DNA from: a virus
IMG/VR virus record: IMGVR_UViG_3300009151_000399
Coordinates: 1-23,504 of that record
Length of the DNA: 23,504 nucleotides
Reading direction: 5' to 3' (one strand)
In this document: positions 7,329-13,807 of the stretch, in pieces
Position numbering within the stretch: position 1 is the stretch's first letter
Layout: each line of letters opens with the position of its first letter
Made by a program: the position numbers and the translations under genes
Notes under the pieces: generated by a model
Told to the model about the DNA's origin: nothing
The model's input: only the letters and a program-made list of their open reading frames with translations
Databases searched by the model: none

Positions 7329-7414
7329 CAGTTCGTCGTCGCGAAGTCCTCGTCGCCTTGCGTTCGACGCCGATGCGTCCAATCCGCGATCACGTCGTCA
7401 ACGGTGCGGGTCAT
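7328..7414 (-). CDS. Possible 28-aa peptide
   Basis: ATG 7414 overlaps the stop of the 120-aa gene as ATGA. It begins MTRTVDDVIADWTHRRRTQG and ends DFATTN. It is linked by overlap to genes on both sides, in the same style as the rest of the operon, which supports translation by coupling. The alternative is that it is the start of the following ORF with a frame change between them. Confidence 0.4.
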   Translation of the reverse strand: MTRTVDDVIADWTHRRRTQGDEDFATTN

Positions 7415-7773
7415 CCGGCCCTCGCTTTCATCGCGGCGATGCATATCGCCAGTGGGGCGGTTGTGGCATTTCCATTAAACCAGCACCGGCAGAACATGCG
7501 TTTAGTATTGGTTATTTCAACCGTAGCAATCCACCGCTCTCGGGATGCACGCGCCAAAGAATAAAACCTCCACCCATCCGGCACCAGCCTCAGCGCGGCG
7601 TCGATCGAATCGGTGTAAGTCGGCGGTTCAGCGCGTTCGCATAATGCTATTTGCAAAAATCTAAGGCACTCGTCGGGCGTGGTTTCATCAGGGTCAATCG
7701 CCATCTCAATCGCCGCATCAAGCTCCACGTCCGGGCCTGTGGCGGACGTAAGCCGGGCTATCAGGTCAGTCAT
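7411..7773 (-). CDS. Phage hypothetical of the ABA-sandwich type
   Basis: 120 aa from ATG 7773, with GGAGG seven bases upstream. It shows the order common in phage hypotheticals of alphaproteobacteria: LIARLTSATGPDVELDAAI at the N-terminus, then PPTYTDSIDAALRLVPDGW, a short strand pair and a final APLAICIAAMKARAG. I associate this with a phage alpha-beta-alpha sandwich domain family of unknown role. The start is embedded in the end of the ASCH-like gene (8-base overlap), so translation is coupled. Confidence 0.75.
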   Translation of the reverse strand: MTDLIARLTSATGPDVELDAAIEMAIDPDETTPDECLRFLQIALCERAEPPTYTDSIDAALRLVPDGWRFYSLARASRERWIATVEITNTKRMFCRCWFNGNATTAPLAICIAAMKARAG

Positions 7774-8398
7774 GTCCGATCCTCCGAAACGTTGTCACTG
7801 ACACCCATGGGTTGGCATCCCATGCGCCGGGGCCGTTGATGGCATCCCACAGGCTGGCAAATTCGTTGACCATCCACTGATCAAACGCCGGGCCTTGGCC
7901 TCGAAATGCGCGGTGGTCTTTCCCCTCTGCCGCAATACCCCCCGTGGTGATATCATGAAGGCGCTCCACCCTGACGGCCTTGACCGACAACGTGATCCGG
8001 CTGGCCCAGCGCGGCATGTGAATGGAGGGTTTCGGTCTTGTCCAATCGCCTTCAACGGGATCGCCGTCCGCCCAATACCAGATCGGCGATCCACGATCCC
8101 ATTGGCCGGGAGGTTTTGTGTCATCAGGCCATTCACCGCTAAAACGTTCCCGGACCCATAGGTGATCGCCAATATTCCACCGAGCAGGCGAATGGTCGTG
8201 CAACCATTTGTTGATATCGCCCGTGGGTTGCGGTTTCAAAATCCGCCGCGTCTGCGTTTTGCGCCCCGCCAGAATGGCGCGGACCATCGCGCCGCTGAAC
8301 AGAATAGGCAATTCACGATGCGCGCCGGTCATACCCCTGATCTTGGTCGTGTCCCCGTCCTGGACTGATCGGCTGTTGGGGTTGATTGGGTTGGTCAT
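7766..8398 (-). CDS. ASCH/PUA-like domain phage protein
   Basis: 210 aa from ATG 8398, chosen because GAGG lies at proper distance and because 34 further upstream codons would run 100 bases into the previous gene. The pattern PILFSGAMVRAILAGRKTQTRRILKPQ, GDHLWVRERF, PSIHMPRWASRITLSVKAVRVERLHDI, LWDAINGP, DANPWVSVTTFRRI is that of a widespread phage family with an ASCH-like (PUA-like) fold, expected to bind RNA or modified nucleic acid. The biochemical role is not known. Confidence 0.78.
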   Translation of the reverse strand: MTNPINPNSRSVQDGDTTKIRGMTGAHRELPILFSGAMVRAILAGRKTQTRRILKPQPTGDINKWLHDHSPARWNIGDHLWVRERFSGEWPDDTKPPGQWDRGSPIWYWADGDPVEGDWTRPKPSIHMPRWASRITLSVKAVRVERLHDITTGGIAAEGKDHRAFRGQGPAFDQWMVNEFASLWDAINGPGAWDANPWVSVTTFRRIGHD

Positions 8399-8399
8399 T

Positions 8400-8624
8400 C
8401 TAACCTCGTTCGTTGGTCCATTCGGTAAATAGCTGACGGGCGCTTTCACAAGCCGCTCGCCATTCGTCGGACTGCTGCGCGGCGCTTTTAGATGGGTCAT
8501 ACAGTTCCAAACATAGCCCGCTTGCCACGTCGTAGCGCCGCCTGATGGCGTTTCGGTCTACAACTACCGCAAGGGCAGGGACCGACGCCAACTGGCTACG
8601 GTTGGGTTTGCGGGGCGCTGCCAT
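8400..8624 (-). CDS. Small hypothetical phage protein, 74 aa
   Basis: The preferred start is ATG 8624 with GAAGGGG about 12 bases upstream; a TTG 21 bases earlier is also in frame. It starts MAAPRKPNRSQLASVPAL with a basic N-terminus. The C-terminal half has a helical pattern (DEWRAACESARQLFTEW). It overlaps the preceding gene by 29 bases. No domain is recognised. Confidence 0.6.
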   Translation of the reverse strand: MAAPRKPNRSQLASVPALAVVVDRNAIRRRYDVASGLCLELYDPSKSAAQQSDEWRAACESARQLFTEWTNERG

Positions 8625-8883
8625 AGGGCATAACATCCCCTTCAATCACTGTTTCGGGTTGTTTTTCAGGGATCGGAACGTCGGCCTCGATCCATTGGTA
8701 GGACCATGGCGCAACAACCATTGTGGTTGCCGAATTACATAAGTTATCCGCAATGTCGCCATCGGCTACGTCCGACGCACCCATAGCTTCGTAATTGCCA
8801 TGGTGGTCCATTATCAGCAACACGCGGACGCGCTTGGTTTTTGCAGTCTGGCCAACGGCTTGGCCTAACGCATCGTTGGTCAT
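8596..8883 (-). CDS. Hypothetical phage protein, 95 aa
   Basis: ATG 8883 overlaps the antirepressor stop as ATGA, with GGGGA nine bases upstream. Residues 17-26 (KRVRVLLIMD) form a beta strand followed by DHHGNYEAMGA and an acidic middle part; the C-terminus is Pro/Gln-rich. Nothing points to an enzyme. Its coupling to the BRO-type antirepressor suggests shared regulation. Confidence 0.65.
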   Translation of the reverse strand: MTNDALGQAVGQTAKTKRVRVLLIMDHHGNYEAMGASDVADGDIADNLCNSATTMVVAPWSYQWIEADVPIPEKQPETVIEGDVMPYGSAPQTQP

Positions 8884-9638
8884 TGCATCGTCCCCATATC
8901 GACTTGCATCCCCTTGGCCAGCTTTGCCAAACCCTGCGGCGTGATCTTCAGTTGCTCGACGATCCGATCAGTCCCATCCGGGTTTTTAATCGTCGCCACC
9001 TTGTGCGTCACATCGCCGGAATTTGAGCGGTATGCTTTGCCCAACCATGTGCCCGATCCGTTTTTGCGGTAAGCCCAGTCGTGCGATTGCATGTAGCTGA
9101 ACAAATCCTTTGGCCGCACCTGCAACGCTTTTGCCGCCTCGGTCACAGACAGCGCGCCATCCGCCGTCGCGATCCGGTCCAGCGCCTCGGCCTTGGGTAG
9201 CGCCACGTCGAGTTGCGCCTTCTGCCGGTCGATGGTGGTTTGAAGGACCTTCATCGCCCGAAGCGCCAGTTCTTCCGGCGTTTCCTCTGCCTTGGCAACC
9301 ATATACCCGCCGTCGCGGCGAATGGCTGGGATGACCTCGGATGTCACCCATTTTTGGAATGGACGGGCCTGCGGTTTGTCGCTTCGCATCATCAGCCGGT
9401 AAAGTCCGGATTCGCTAATGATGGTCGGCATCGCCCCAACAGTCCCTAACCCATTGATATTGCCACCCTCGATTAAATCGAGGGTATCCTTTTCATCATC
9501 ATCCAATCGTCGGCTTCCATCCGACGGGTTGCCAATCCCAAGAATACGGCACACATCAACCAGCACGAACCACGGCTCACCGTCGCGACTAATCGTCCGC
9601 ACCGGCTTGCCGTCAAAATTGTAAGGGATCAGGCTCAT
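8880..9638 (-). CDS. BRO-N / KilAC phage antirepressor
   Basis: 252 aa from ATG 9638 (GAGGAGA nine bases upstream). Residues about 1-110 are a BRO-N domain: EPWFVLVDVCRILGIGNPSD, RRLDDDEK, ISESGLYRLMMRSDKPQA and FQKWVTSEVIPAIRR. Residues about 130-245 are a KilAC domain: LPKAEALDRIATADGALSVT, EAAKALQVRPKDLFSYM, GLAKLAKGM. This two-domain type includes the phage antirepressors that inactivate CI-like repressors during induction. It follows directly (ATGA overlap) the HTH gene made from the 9899-9927 promoter, so the two probably form a regulatory pair. Confidence 0.9.
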   Translation of the reverse strand: MSLIPYNFDGKPVRTISRDGEPWFVLVDVCRILGIGNPSDGSRRLDDDEKDTLDLIEGGNINGLGTVGAMPTIISESGLYRLMMRSDKPQARPFQKWVTSEVIPAIRRDGGYMVAKAEETPEELALRAMKVLQTTIDRQKAQLDVALPKAEALDRIATADGALSVTEAAKALQVRPKDLFSYMQSHDWAYRKNGSGTWLGKAYRSNSGDVTHKVATIKNPDGTDRIVEQLKITPQGLAKLAKGMQVDMGTMQ

Positions 9639-9892
9639 CGTGTTTTTCTCCTCGGTTGCTTGGGTTCACGGACTGGCGGCGGGTCAAACATTGCTGATGC
9701 GGCCCGACGCTCTAACCATGCATCAACGGCTGGCGGCGGGTTGCTGTGACCGTTGAGCCAGAGGCGGATGGTGCTTTCGTCCCATCCCAGTATTTTGGCT
9801 AGGCCACGCTGCGTCCAATGCAACGCGGCTAAACACTCACGGCGTCTGGCTAGTGTCACATTGTATCCCTGCGTTTGCTGGCTTGTTTGCAT
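9635..9892 (-). CDS. HTH DNA-binding regulator, paralogue of the 11743 gene
   Basis: 85 aa from ATG 9892 (GTG 9898 would add two residues). The core RECLAALHWTQRGLAKILGW then DESTIRLWLNG is a helix-turn-helix of the Cro/CI class, followed by VDAWLERRAAS and a basic tail. It aligns by eye with the protein at 11743-11925 (REC...L.W.QR.LA..G.D..T.R.W..G...P..V..WLER.AS). No ribosome site precedes the ATG, and the -10 element of the promoter ends 6 bases upstream, so the mRNA could be leaderless. It is followed by the antirepressor. Confidence 0.75.
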   Translation of the reverse strand: MQTSQQTQGYNVTLARRRECLAALHWTQRGLAKILGWDESTIRLWLNGHSNPPPAVDAWLERRAASAMFDPPPVREPKQPRRKTR

Positions 9893-9898
9893 GAACAC

Positions 9899-9927
9899 AC
9901 TATTCCGCTTTATGCGGTTGATGTCAA
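9899..9927 (-). promoter_or_regulatory. Leftward promoter with CCGC-N5-GCGG operator in its spacer
   Basis: A perfect -35 TTGACA (9922-9927), a 17-base spacer and a -10 AATAGT (9899-9904) face the HTH and antirepressor genes. The last 13 bases of the spacer (9905-9917) are an inverted repeat with CCGC and GCGG arms around 5 bases. The same arrangement recurs in the promoter at 13734-13762. Initiation about 7 bases past the -10 would fall on the A of the HTH start codon. Confidence 0.65.
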
Positions 9928-9946
9928 ACGCGAATTGCGTATCGCG

Positions 9947-10834
9947 CTATTTTGCAGCCGCCGGCAGTCGCAACACTTCCCGCATCTCCATCCATTCCCG
10001 CAGCGTCAACCCCGGCGGTGGGCTAACCACCTGCTCCCCAGCCAACAGCCTCCGCACCACGTCCAGCATCTGCGCGGACAGCGTGACCGCCCCAAGCCGG
10101 TAATCACGGAACGCCTGACACGCCATCGGCACCCACGCTTCGGTAATGCCCAGGATCACGTCGGCGTATGCCCGTATCTCGTATTGCGCGTGCGGATCGG
10201 CTCGCAGCGCCAGGAAGTTGAACAGGTTGTGAAGGTCGGTCTTCCAATACCACTGGGTATAGGTGTTCAACGTCAAGCTCATGCGGGCCAGTTCGCGAGC
10301 CAACCCTTTGCGATTTGGATCGCGGTCATCTCCTTCGTTTAACATCAGCTTGTAGCGCCCGTAGCTCCACTGAGCACCACCTCGCAAAAACGCCAACACT
10401 TCCTCCGCTTCCTCCCCCTCCAACACATCACCGCGCCCCTGCCGGTTGCTTGTAGCCTGAGCCGCCAGATGCTCCGGCGCGGGGACGTAGAACTCGTTGT
10501 CGAGGATCGAATATCGAGCGGACTGCTCGTTGACGCTGGCCATCCGATGCCTGATCCACTGCCGCGCGACGAAGATTGGCAGCTTCACATGGAGCTTGAT
10601 CTCGCACATCTCGAACGGTGTGGTGTGCCGATGACGCATCAGATACCGGATCAGCGCCTCATCCTCGCGGACCGATTTGGCCCCCGAACCGTAGGACACG
10701 CGCGCGGCCTGCACAATTGCCGCGTCGTCGCCCATGTAATCGACAAACCGCACGAAGCCGTGATCGAGCACAGGCGTCGGCTCGCCAAGGATTGCCTCCA
10801 AGGCGGGCACGGTGGGGCGTTTGGTGGTATTCAT
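9947..10834 (-). CDS. thyX: FAD-dependent thymidylate synthase
   Basis: 295 aa from ATG 10834, with GGGAG about 9 bases upstream and an ATGA overlap with the MazG-like gene. The defining ThyX motif RHRxxSxNE is present as RHRMASVNE (95-103), followed by EQSARYS. Upstream [20 protein letters not shown] and downstream [19 protein letters not shown] also fit the family. ThyX makes dTMP from dUMP using FAD, NADPH and methylene-tetrahydrofolate, replacing host ThyA during phage replication. It is the last gene of its unit; 54 bases downstream the next gene starts from its own promoter. Confidence 0.95.
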   Translation of the reverse strand: MNTTKRPTVPALEAILGEPTPVLDHGFVRFVDYMGDDAAIVQAARVSYGSGAKSVREDEALIRYLMRHRHTTPFEMCEIKLHVKLPIFVARQWIRHRMASVNEQSARYSILDNEFYVPAPEHLAAQATSNRQGRGDVLEGEEAEEVLAFLRGGAQWSYGRYKLMLNEGDDRDPNRKGLARELARMSLTLNTYTQWYWKTDLHNLFNFLALRADPHAQYEIRAYADVILGITEAWVPMACQAFRDYRLGAVTLSAQMLDVVRRLLAGEQVVSPPPGLTLREWMEMREVLRLPAAAK

Positions 10835-11130
10835 TGGTCGTTCTCCCTATCCAGTTTGAGGATCGCTGCTTTGAGGTAGTTCGCTGTGTCTAGCGTCTCC
10901 TCATATGCGTGTTGCAGCCAATCGCGCAGGCTCAGCCCGGCCCCGTCCAGCGTCGTGCCGTATTTCGCGATGCCAACCTGTGACCGTTGCAGCAGATCGG
11001 CGCGGACGGCCTCGACGACGGCATCGCGAGGTTGCGCCAACGCGCGGATTTGGTTTTGGCGGTATACCGCGTCGGCCCAAAGTGCGCGCTCTTGGGCAAT
11101 CAATGCAGCGTCTTCTTCATCTTCACTCAC
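10831..11130 (-). CDS. Small MazG-like all-alpha nucleotide hydrolase-type protein
   Basis: 99 aa from GTG 11130, supported by AAGGAG eight bases upstream. The C-terminal half reads [41 protein letters not shown]. The helical EExxD pattern matches MazG-like all-alpha NTP pyrophosphohydrolases, which hydrolyse dNTPs or related nucleotides. I know this pattern from small proteins beside nucleotide-metabolism genes in phages. It precedes thyX with a 4-base overlap, consistent with a dNTP-pool role. It is shorter than full MazG and lacks a clear first acidic motif, so catalysis is uncertain. Confidence 0.65.
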   Translation of the reverse strand: MSEDEEDAALIAQERALWADAVYRQNQIRALAQPRDAVVEAVRADLLQRSQVGIAKYGTTLDGAGLSLRDWLQHAYEETLDTANYLKAAILKLDRENDQ

Positions 11131-11162
11131 TGCCTTAACTCCTTGCTATCTCAAGTCCCATT

Positions 11163-11273
11163 CTATTGGGTGGTGTGTTCTGGGTTTTTGACATATCTCC
11201 CCCATCCGACGGTCAAATCGTCAATTTTCGTCACGGTTCCTAAGTAGGAAGACGACGCCGAAGCGTCGCCCAT
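11163..11273 (-). CDS. Possible 36-aa ORF upstream of the MazG-like gene
   Basis: ATG 11273 opens a 36-codon frame beginning MGDASASSSYLGTVTKIDDL and ending in TAG. It has no well-spaced ribosome site, and its first codons lie on a UUCG hairpin. A second short frame (ATG 11196, MSKTQNTPPNRMG) lies inside it behind GGGGGAG. Either could be a leader peptide for the MazG-like/thyX pair, or neither is translated. Confidence 0.2.
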   Translation of the reverse strand: MGDASASSSYLGTVTKIDDLTVGWGRYVKNPEHTTQ

Positions 11274-11683
11274 TCCACCGGTATGGAGCCATCCCGAGCC
11301 ATCGACAGCAGCTTTGAGGCGTCCCTGTAGGGTCAGGCGGTTACAGGGTATGCGGTGTTGCAAGCGCCTCAGTATCTCCCCCTTGCGGGGCTGGCGGTGT
11401 TCCCAGCGGCACGGCTGCCGACCGATGGGAGTTGCAGTTGTTCTGCCCAAAATGTTCAGTCCGGGAGGTTCACCTAATGCGAGTAGGGCCGCGCGGTATT
11501 AAGCCCGATCCGCCAGCAAACAACGCGCTGGAACGAACTCAGGCGAATATTCACGAATGCCAGCGGAATTTGACTTGATCCATCGGGGGCGGCGTGCCAA
11601 TTTTGGCGCATCGCTGTTGCCCTCTGGATTGACGCGCCCGCTACGCTCAATCAGTGGTCAAGGGACCTGAGAACCCCTCGACA
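11240..11683 (-). ncRNA. Candidate structured RNA or long leader upstream of MazG-like gene and thyX
   Basis: No convincing gene fills 11131-11742, but the stretch is packed with inverted repeats. Read leftward these include: a 9-bp bulged stem (11627-11652); CGCTGG/CCAGCG (11526-11565); a TCCCA/TGGGA stem around CGGCA/TGCCG (11401-11430); a CCCC-GCAA-GGGG hairpin (11379-11390); a two-tier stem with TGAGGCG/CGCCTCA around CCCTGTA/TACAGGG (11315-11371); and a CGACGC-UUCG-GCGTCG hairpin (11253-11268) followed by a U-rich stretch. GNRA (GCAA) and UUCG tetraloops appear only on the leftward strand. A promoter at 11689-11717 faces this way. It could be a riboswitch-like leader or a free RNA of about 440 nt; no known riboswitch consensus is recognised. 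Confidence 0.35.
11477..11578 (+). CDS. Possible rightward 33-aa ORF inside the structured region
   Basis: ATG 11477 has GGGAGG at proper distance and runs MRVGPRGIKPDPPANN to TGA 11578. It is the only rightward frame here with a good ribosome site, and a rightward terminator lies at 11702-11744. Against it: it is short, unrecognised and opposed to all neighbouring genes. Confidence 0.2.
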   Translation: MRVGPRGIKPDPPANNALERTQANIHECQRNLT

Positions 11684-11688
11684 TAGGT

Positions 11689-11717
11689 ATCATTCAGCAC
11701 TGCGCCCGCCTTGTCAA
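11689..11717 (-). promoter_or_regulatory. Leftward promoter upstream of the structured region
   Basis: TTGACA (11712-11717) and AATGAT (11689-11694) are separated by 17 bases. The -35 lies at the edge of the loop of the rightward terminator hairpin, so a transcript from it would start near 11682 and run through the structured region toward the MazG-like gene and thyX. Unlike the promoters at 9899 and 13734, it has no CCGC-N5-GCGG element. Confidence 0.45.
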
Positions 11718-11744
11718 CACCGATGAGGCGGGCGCTTTCGTTTT
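11702..11744 (+). terminator. Rightward intrinsic terminator
   Basis: A perfect 10-bp stem with arms 11702-11711 (GCGCCCGCCT) and 11726-11735, a 14-base loop, then TTTCGTTTT. On the opposite strand the hairpin is followed by AGTGC, so it should terminate only rightward transcription. No rightward gene is evident on its left, which is odd. The last U-tract bases overlap the TAA of the HTH gene. Confidence 0.75.
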
Positions 11745-11925
11745 ACGGCGGAGTGTCGATGAAGGACGCTATGCGTTCGAGCCACATTGCGACGTGATCC
11801 GGGATCGGCGTAGCCCCTGCCGCCCATCTGCGAACCGTCCGGTCGTCAACGCCAATGACCTCGGCCAACTGGCGCTGCGACCATTGGAGCACATCTACGC
11901 ACTCGCGGAACCGGTCAGGCGTCAT
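11743..11925 (-). CDS. Small HTH regulator, paralogue of the 9635 gene
   Basis: 60 aa from ATG 11925, which lies inside the end of the preceding gene (11-base overlap). The whole protein is a Cro/CI-type helix-turn-helix: FRECVDVLQWSQRQLAEVIG, VDDRTVRRWAAGATPIP, then VAMWLERIASF. It is clearly a paralogue of the HTH protein at 9635-9892. It is the last gene of the unit that starts at the 13734-13762 promoter, which carries the same spacer palindrome as the other paralogue's promoter. A feedback role is therefore plausible but inferred. No strong ribosome site is seen. Confidence 0.75.
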   Translation of the reverse strand: MTPDRFRECVDVLQWSQRQLAEVIGVDDRTVRRWAAGATPIPDHVAMWLERIASFIDTPP

Positions 11926-12121
11926 TGGTGTCGGCCTGCACCAACGATCTCCACGTCTGGCAGTCGCCTCCGGCGTGCTGCGGAGATGACCAGCCGGTTG
12001 CCAGCCATACCGGCACGGGGAACCTGCATTGCCGCCATTCCGTCTCGGACTGCGGCGGGACGTAAACGCAATCGTTGCCCCACCAGATGCACGTTCCGCA
12101 TTGGCGTTTGGTCTGTGTCAT
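11915..12121 (-). CDS. Cys-rich small phage protein (CGxC...C...C...C type)
   Basis: 68 aa from ATG 12121, with GGAGA eight bases upstream and an ATGA overlap upstream. Six Cys occur as CGTC near the N-terminus, then NDC, QCRF and DCQTW; Trp residues follow or precede them. I have seen this 'CGxCxxW...CR...P...C..W' layout in short phage hypotheticals and it suggests a bound metal (zinc or iron-sulfur). The role is unknown. Confidence 0.68.
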   Translation of the reverse strand: MTQTKRQCGTCIWWGNDCVYVPPQSETEWRQCRFPVPVWLATGWSSPQHAGGDCQTWRSLVQADTNDA

Positions 12122-12345
12122 TCGCCGTTCTCCATCTCGCCATCTTCCTCGTCTTCGACAGACGGTTTTTCTTCGGCAAATCGCGTATCTGCATCAGACA
12201 TCCGTCGATGATGCGCTTCCCGCGCCTTTCCTTCCGGCGTCGCGCGCCAGGCATCAAATCGGTCGGCTTCTTCTCTCAATTCCTGCTCACGCAGCTTGAA
12301 CGCTTCAGCCAACGTCATGATTTTACCCTGCGGTTCATCAGTCAT
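12118..12345 (-). CDS. Small charged helical phage protein, 75 aa
   Basis: ATG 12345 is chosen because GGAGGG lies 8 bases upstream and the start overlaps the previous stop as ATGA; an upstream in-frame start would intrude 75 bases into that gene. The protein is almost all helix and charge (TLAEAFKLREQELREEADRF, DADTRFAEEK) and ends in an acidic tail. It may be a coiled-coil or nucleic-acid mimic, but no family is recognised. Confidence 0.62.
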   Translation of the reverse strand: MTDEPQGKIMTLAEAFKLREQELREEADRFDAWRATPEGKAREAHHRRMSDADTRFAEEKPSVEDEEDGEMENGE

Positions 12346-12632
12346 TCGAATATCCCTCCAAGTCGGTTGATCCGGTTTACGTCGCACTCGCGCGGGGCGA
12401 ACGTGATGCTGCGACCCCACACGTCAACGTTGCCCATTGCGTCAAGCCGTAGCGGACATGTCGGGCCGCCCATGTCCGCGTCGTCACCGGCCAGATATAC
12501 GCGCCCGTTGGTGATCTTGACCTCGATATACGGGCGCTGCTGCCAGCCGTCGGGGTAGTTCCCAAGCATCCATTGACCGCGAATCGTGTAGACGGACGGG
12601 GCTGGCAGCGGCTTCAGGCGACGGACGATCAC
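12342..12632 (-). CDS. Hypothetical phage protein, 96 aa, beta-rich
   Basis: GTG 12632 overlaps the preceding stop as GTGA; only a weak GGAT lies upstream, so translation is probably coupled. It alternates strands and turns (YTIRGQWMLGNYPDGW, YIEVKITNGRVYLAGDDAD, VDVWGRSITFAPREC). No catalytic motif is visible and I do not recognise a family. Confidence 0.6.
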   Translation of the reverse strand: MIVRRLKPLPAPSVYTIRGQWMLGNYPDGWQQRPYIEVKITNGRVYLAGDDADMGGPTCPLRLDAMGNVDVWGRSITFAPRECDVNRINRLGGIFE

Positions 12633-13174
12633 GCGGCTAAGATCCGCTGTGTGATTGCCGCGCGCGCCTGATTGACCGCGCCGGGTTTCGTCTTGGCGAA
12701 TCCGCAGAAATCATCAATGCCGAACGATGGCGCGCGCCATTGCCAGCCGCTGCGATACGTCTTGGCGACCTCGACGGCTACCAGAGCCGCGCGGGTTTCC
12801 GCCTCACGTCGTTCATCGTCGCATTGTGCCGCGCGTTGGCGGATTGCGCTGACTGCTTGGGAATCCGTCAGCCGTGCGAAATACGCGCGCGCGCCAGTTT
12901 CGTCGGACTCCAGAAACCGCTGGCCGTGGGTGGTATTGTCTGACAGGCAGTAGGTCACAGCCCATTGCGCCTCCTGCCAGCGCGCGCACGATCCGGCACT
13001 GACGTACCCGCGTGTCTCATGCGCGATGGTCACAATAGGGCATCCGTGGAGCGCGGCGGGCGCCTGAGCGACGATGGTGCGGTCAGCGTCCAGACCCTCG
13101 GGGGTGCGGCCTTGAGCGAGCCGGACCTTGCCTTCCGGCACCGGCGGCATCGTGTCACGCGTATATTCGGTCAT
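12629..13174 (-). CDS. Hypothetical phage protein, 181 aa
   Basis: The frame opens far upstream, but ATG 13174 is preferred: AAGGGGG lies 7 bases before it and it follows the 62-aa gene's stop by 2 bases. It begins MTEYTRDTMPPVPEGKVRLA, has GCPIVTIAHETRGYVSAGSC, then a helix-rich middle part (ARAYFARLTDSQAVSAIRQR, CDDERREAETRAALVAVEVA) and ends ARAAITQRILAA. Five Cys are scattered, without a zinc pattern. No family is recognised. Confidence 0.65.
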   Translation of the reverse strand: MTEYTRDTMPPVPEGKVRLAQGRTPEGLDADRTIVAQAPAALHGCPIVTIAHETRGYVSAGSCARWQEAQWAVTYCLSDNTTHGQRFLESDETGARAYFARLTDSQAVSAIRQRAAQCDDERREAETRAALVAVEVAKTYRSGWQWRAPSFGIDDFCGFAKTKPGAVNQARAAITQRILAA

Positions 13175-13176
13175 GG

Positions 13177-13365
13177 TCACGCCCCCTTTAATACCTGCCC
13201 GAGTTGGTGGGCCGTCGCACGGATAAGAAACAGCGGTGACATCGTAGTGGCGCTGTCCCGCGAGCAAACTACAATACGTCCCGACGCGATGAACTCTTGC
13301 ACACGCTTCAACGAGTCCAGCGCCGCGATTATGTCGGCGCGCTGCGATTTTGTGAGCTTGGCCAT
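13177..13365 (-). CDS. Small phage protein, 62 aa
   Basis: ATG 13365 follows AAGGA by nine bases. It reads MAKLTKSQRADIIAALDSLK, then FIASGRIVVCSRDSATTMS. The N-terminal 'QRADIIAALDxLKR' helix is a pattern I recall from short phage hypotheticals in this clade. It is cotranscribed with the 181-aa gene 2 bases downstream. Function unknown. Confidence 0.65.
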   Translation of the reverse strand: MAKLTKSQRADIIAALDSLKRVQEFIASGRIVVCSRDSATTMSPLFLIRATAHQLGQVLKGA

Positions 13366-13403
13366 AGTTAGGATTCCTTCGGTTGCAGGCAGTCAATGAG
13401 ACC

Positions 13404-13417
13404 GATGGCGGGCCATC
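13404..13417. repeat. 14-bp perfect inverted repeat in an intergenic gap
   Basis: GATGGC and GCCATC around a GG centre. It lies between the 66-aa and 62-aa genes, 39 bases upstream of the latter's start on the leftward strand. It could be a protein-binding site; otherwise the gap 13366-13484 holds only the hairpin at 13466-13479. Confidence 0.35.
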
Positions 13418-13465
13418 AGCCTAGGCGATTGTCTGTCAGGATTTCGTCACGAGTGTCAGAACATA

Positions 13466-13479
13466 GGGGCCGAAGCCCC
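13466..13479 (-). terminator. UUCG-capped hairpin just past the 66-aa gene
   Basis: Reading leftward, GGGGC-TTCG-GCCCC begins 5 bases past the TAA of the 66-aa gene. It is very stable, but the following bases (TATGTTCT) form only a weak U-tract, so it may attenuate transcription or block 3' decay rather than end transcription. The hairpin core GCTTCGGC recurs at 11253-11268 and 14043-14061. Confidence 0.45.
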
Positions 13480-13484
13480 GTTAG

Positions 13485-13685
13485 TTAAAGATAACCGTAA
13501 AACCGCACGCCGCACCGCATGTAAATTTGGCTCAGCCCGTTCAAGATTGAACGATCACCTTCAACCCAATTGCTCGGAATTAACCCCATTTCCTGAAACA
13601 TTTCGTTGTTTTCAGCTTCGCACGCCACGACGTTTGTGCAGTCGTAATTGCGCTTAATAAAAGCTGTGTTTTTGAAGACTTTCAT
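13485..13685 (-). CDS. Small phage protein, 66 aa, first gene of the middle unit
   Basis: ATG 13685 is preferred because GAGGG lies nine bases before it; 20 more codons upstream would overlap the leader. It begins MKVFKNTAFIKRNYDCTNVV and ends YMRCGVRFYGYL, is richer in Asn/Ile/Lys than its neighbours, and has AT-richer codons. It is the first gene after the promoter at 13734-13762, with a 5' leader of about 40 bases. No family is recognised. Confidence 0.65.
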   Translation of the reverse strand: MKVFKNTAFIKRNYDCTNVVACEAENNEMFQEMGLIPSNWVEGDRSILNGLSQIYMRCGVRFYGYL

Positions 13686-13733
13686 CTGGGTAATCCCTCG
13701 ATCTGGCTGGGCTAATCCCCTCGCCGTGATGTG

Positions 13734-13762
13734 TTTATGCCGCATAGCGCGGGATACGTCAA
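13734..13762 (-). promoter_or_regulatory. Leftward promoter with CCGC-N5-GCGG operator in its spacer
   Basis: TTGACG (13757-13762), 17-base spacer, CATAAA (13734-13739). The palindrome with CCGC and GCGG arms occupies 13740-13752, exactly the position it has in the promoter at 9899-9927. It lies just downstream of two leftward terminators and directly before the 66-aa gene, as expected of a promoter that restarts transcription. Confidence 0.65.
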
Positions 13763-13807
13763 CAGATAATTTGCGCGTGTGGCAAAATTATCTAGGTATC
13801 GCCCACG

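Noticed and set aside
11163-11450. Leftward 95-codon frame in the structured region as a full gene
   Set aside because: N-terminal part is Arg-rich and mirrors the hairpins; no ribosome site at its start. Only the short 3' part is kept, at low confidence.
11401-11700. Known riboswitches: CTGAGA (TPP-like) near 11667 and GGGAA...CCCCGC (cobalamin-like) near 11390-11405
   Set aside because: Only isolated short boxes match; the CTGAGA is on the rightward strand, and the rest of each consensus core is missing.
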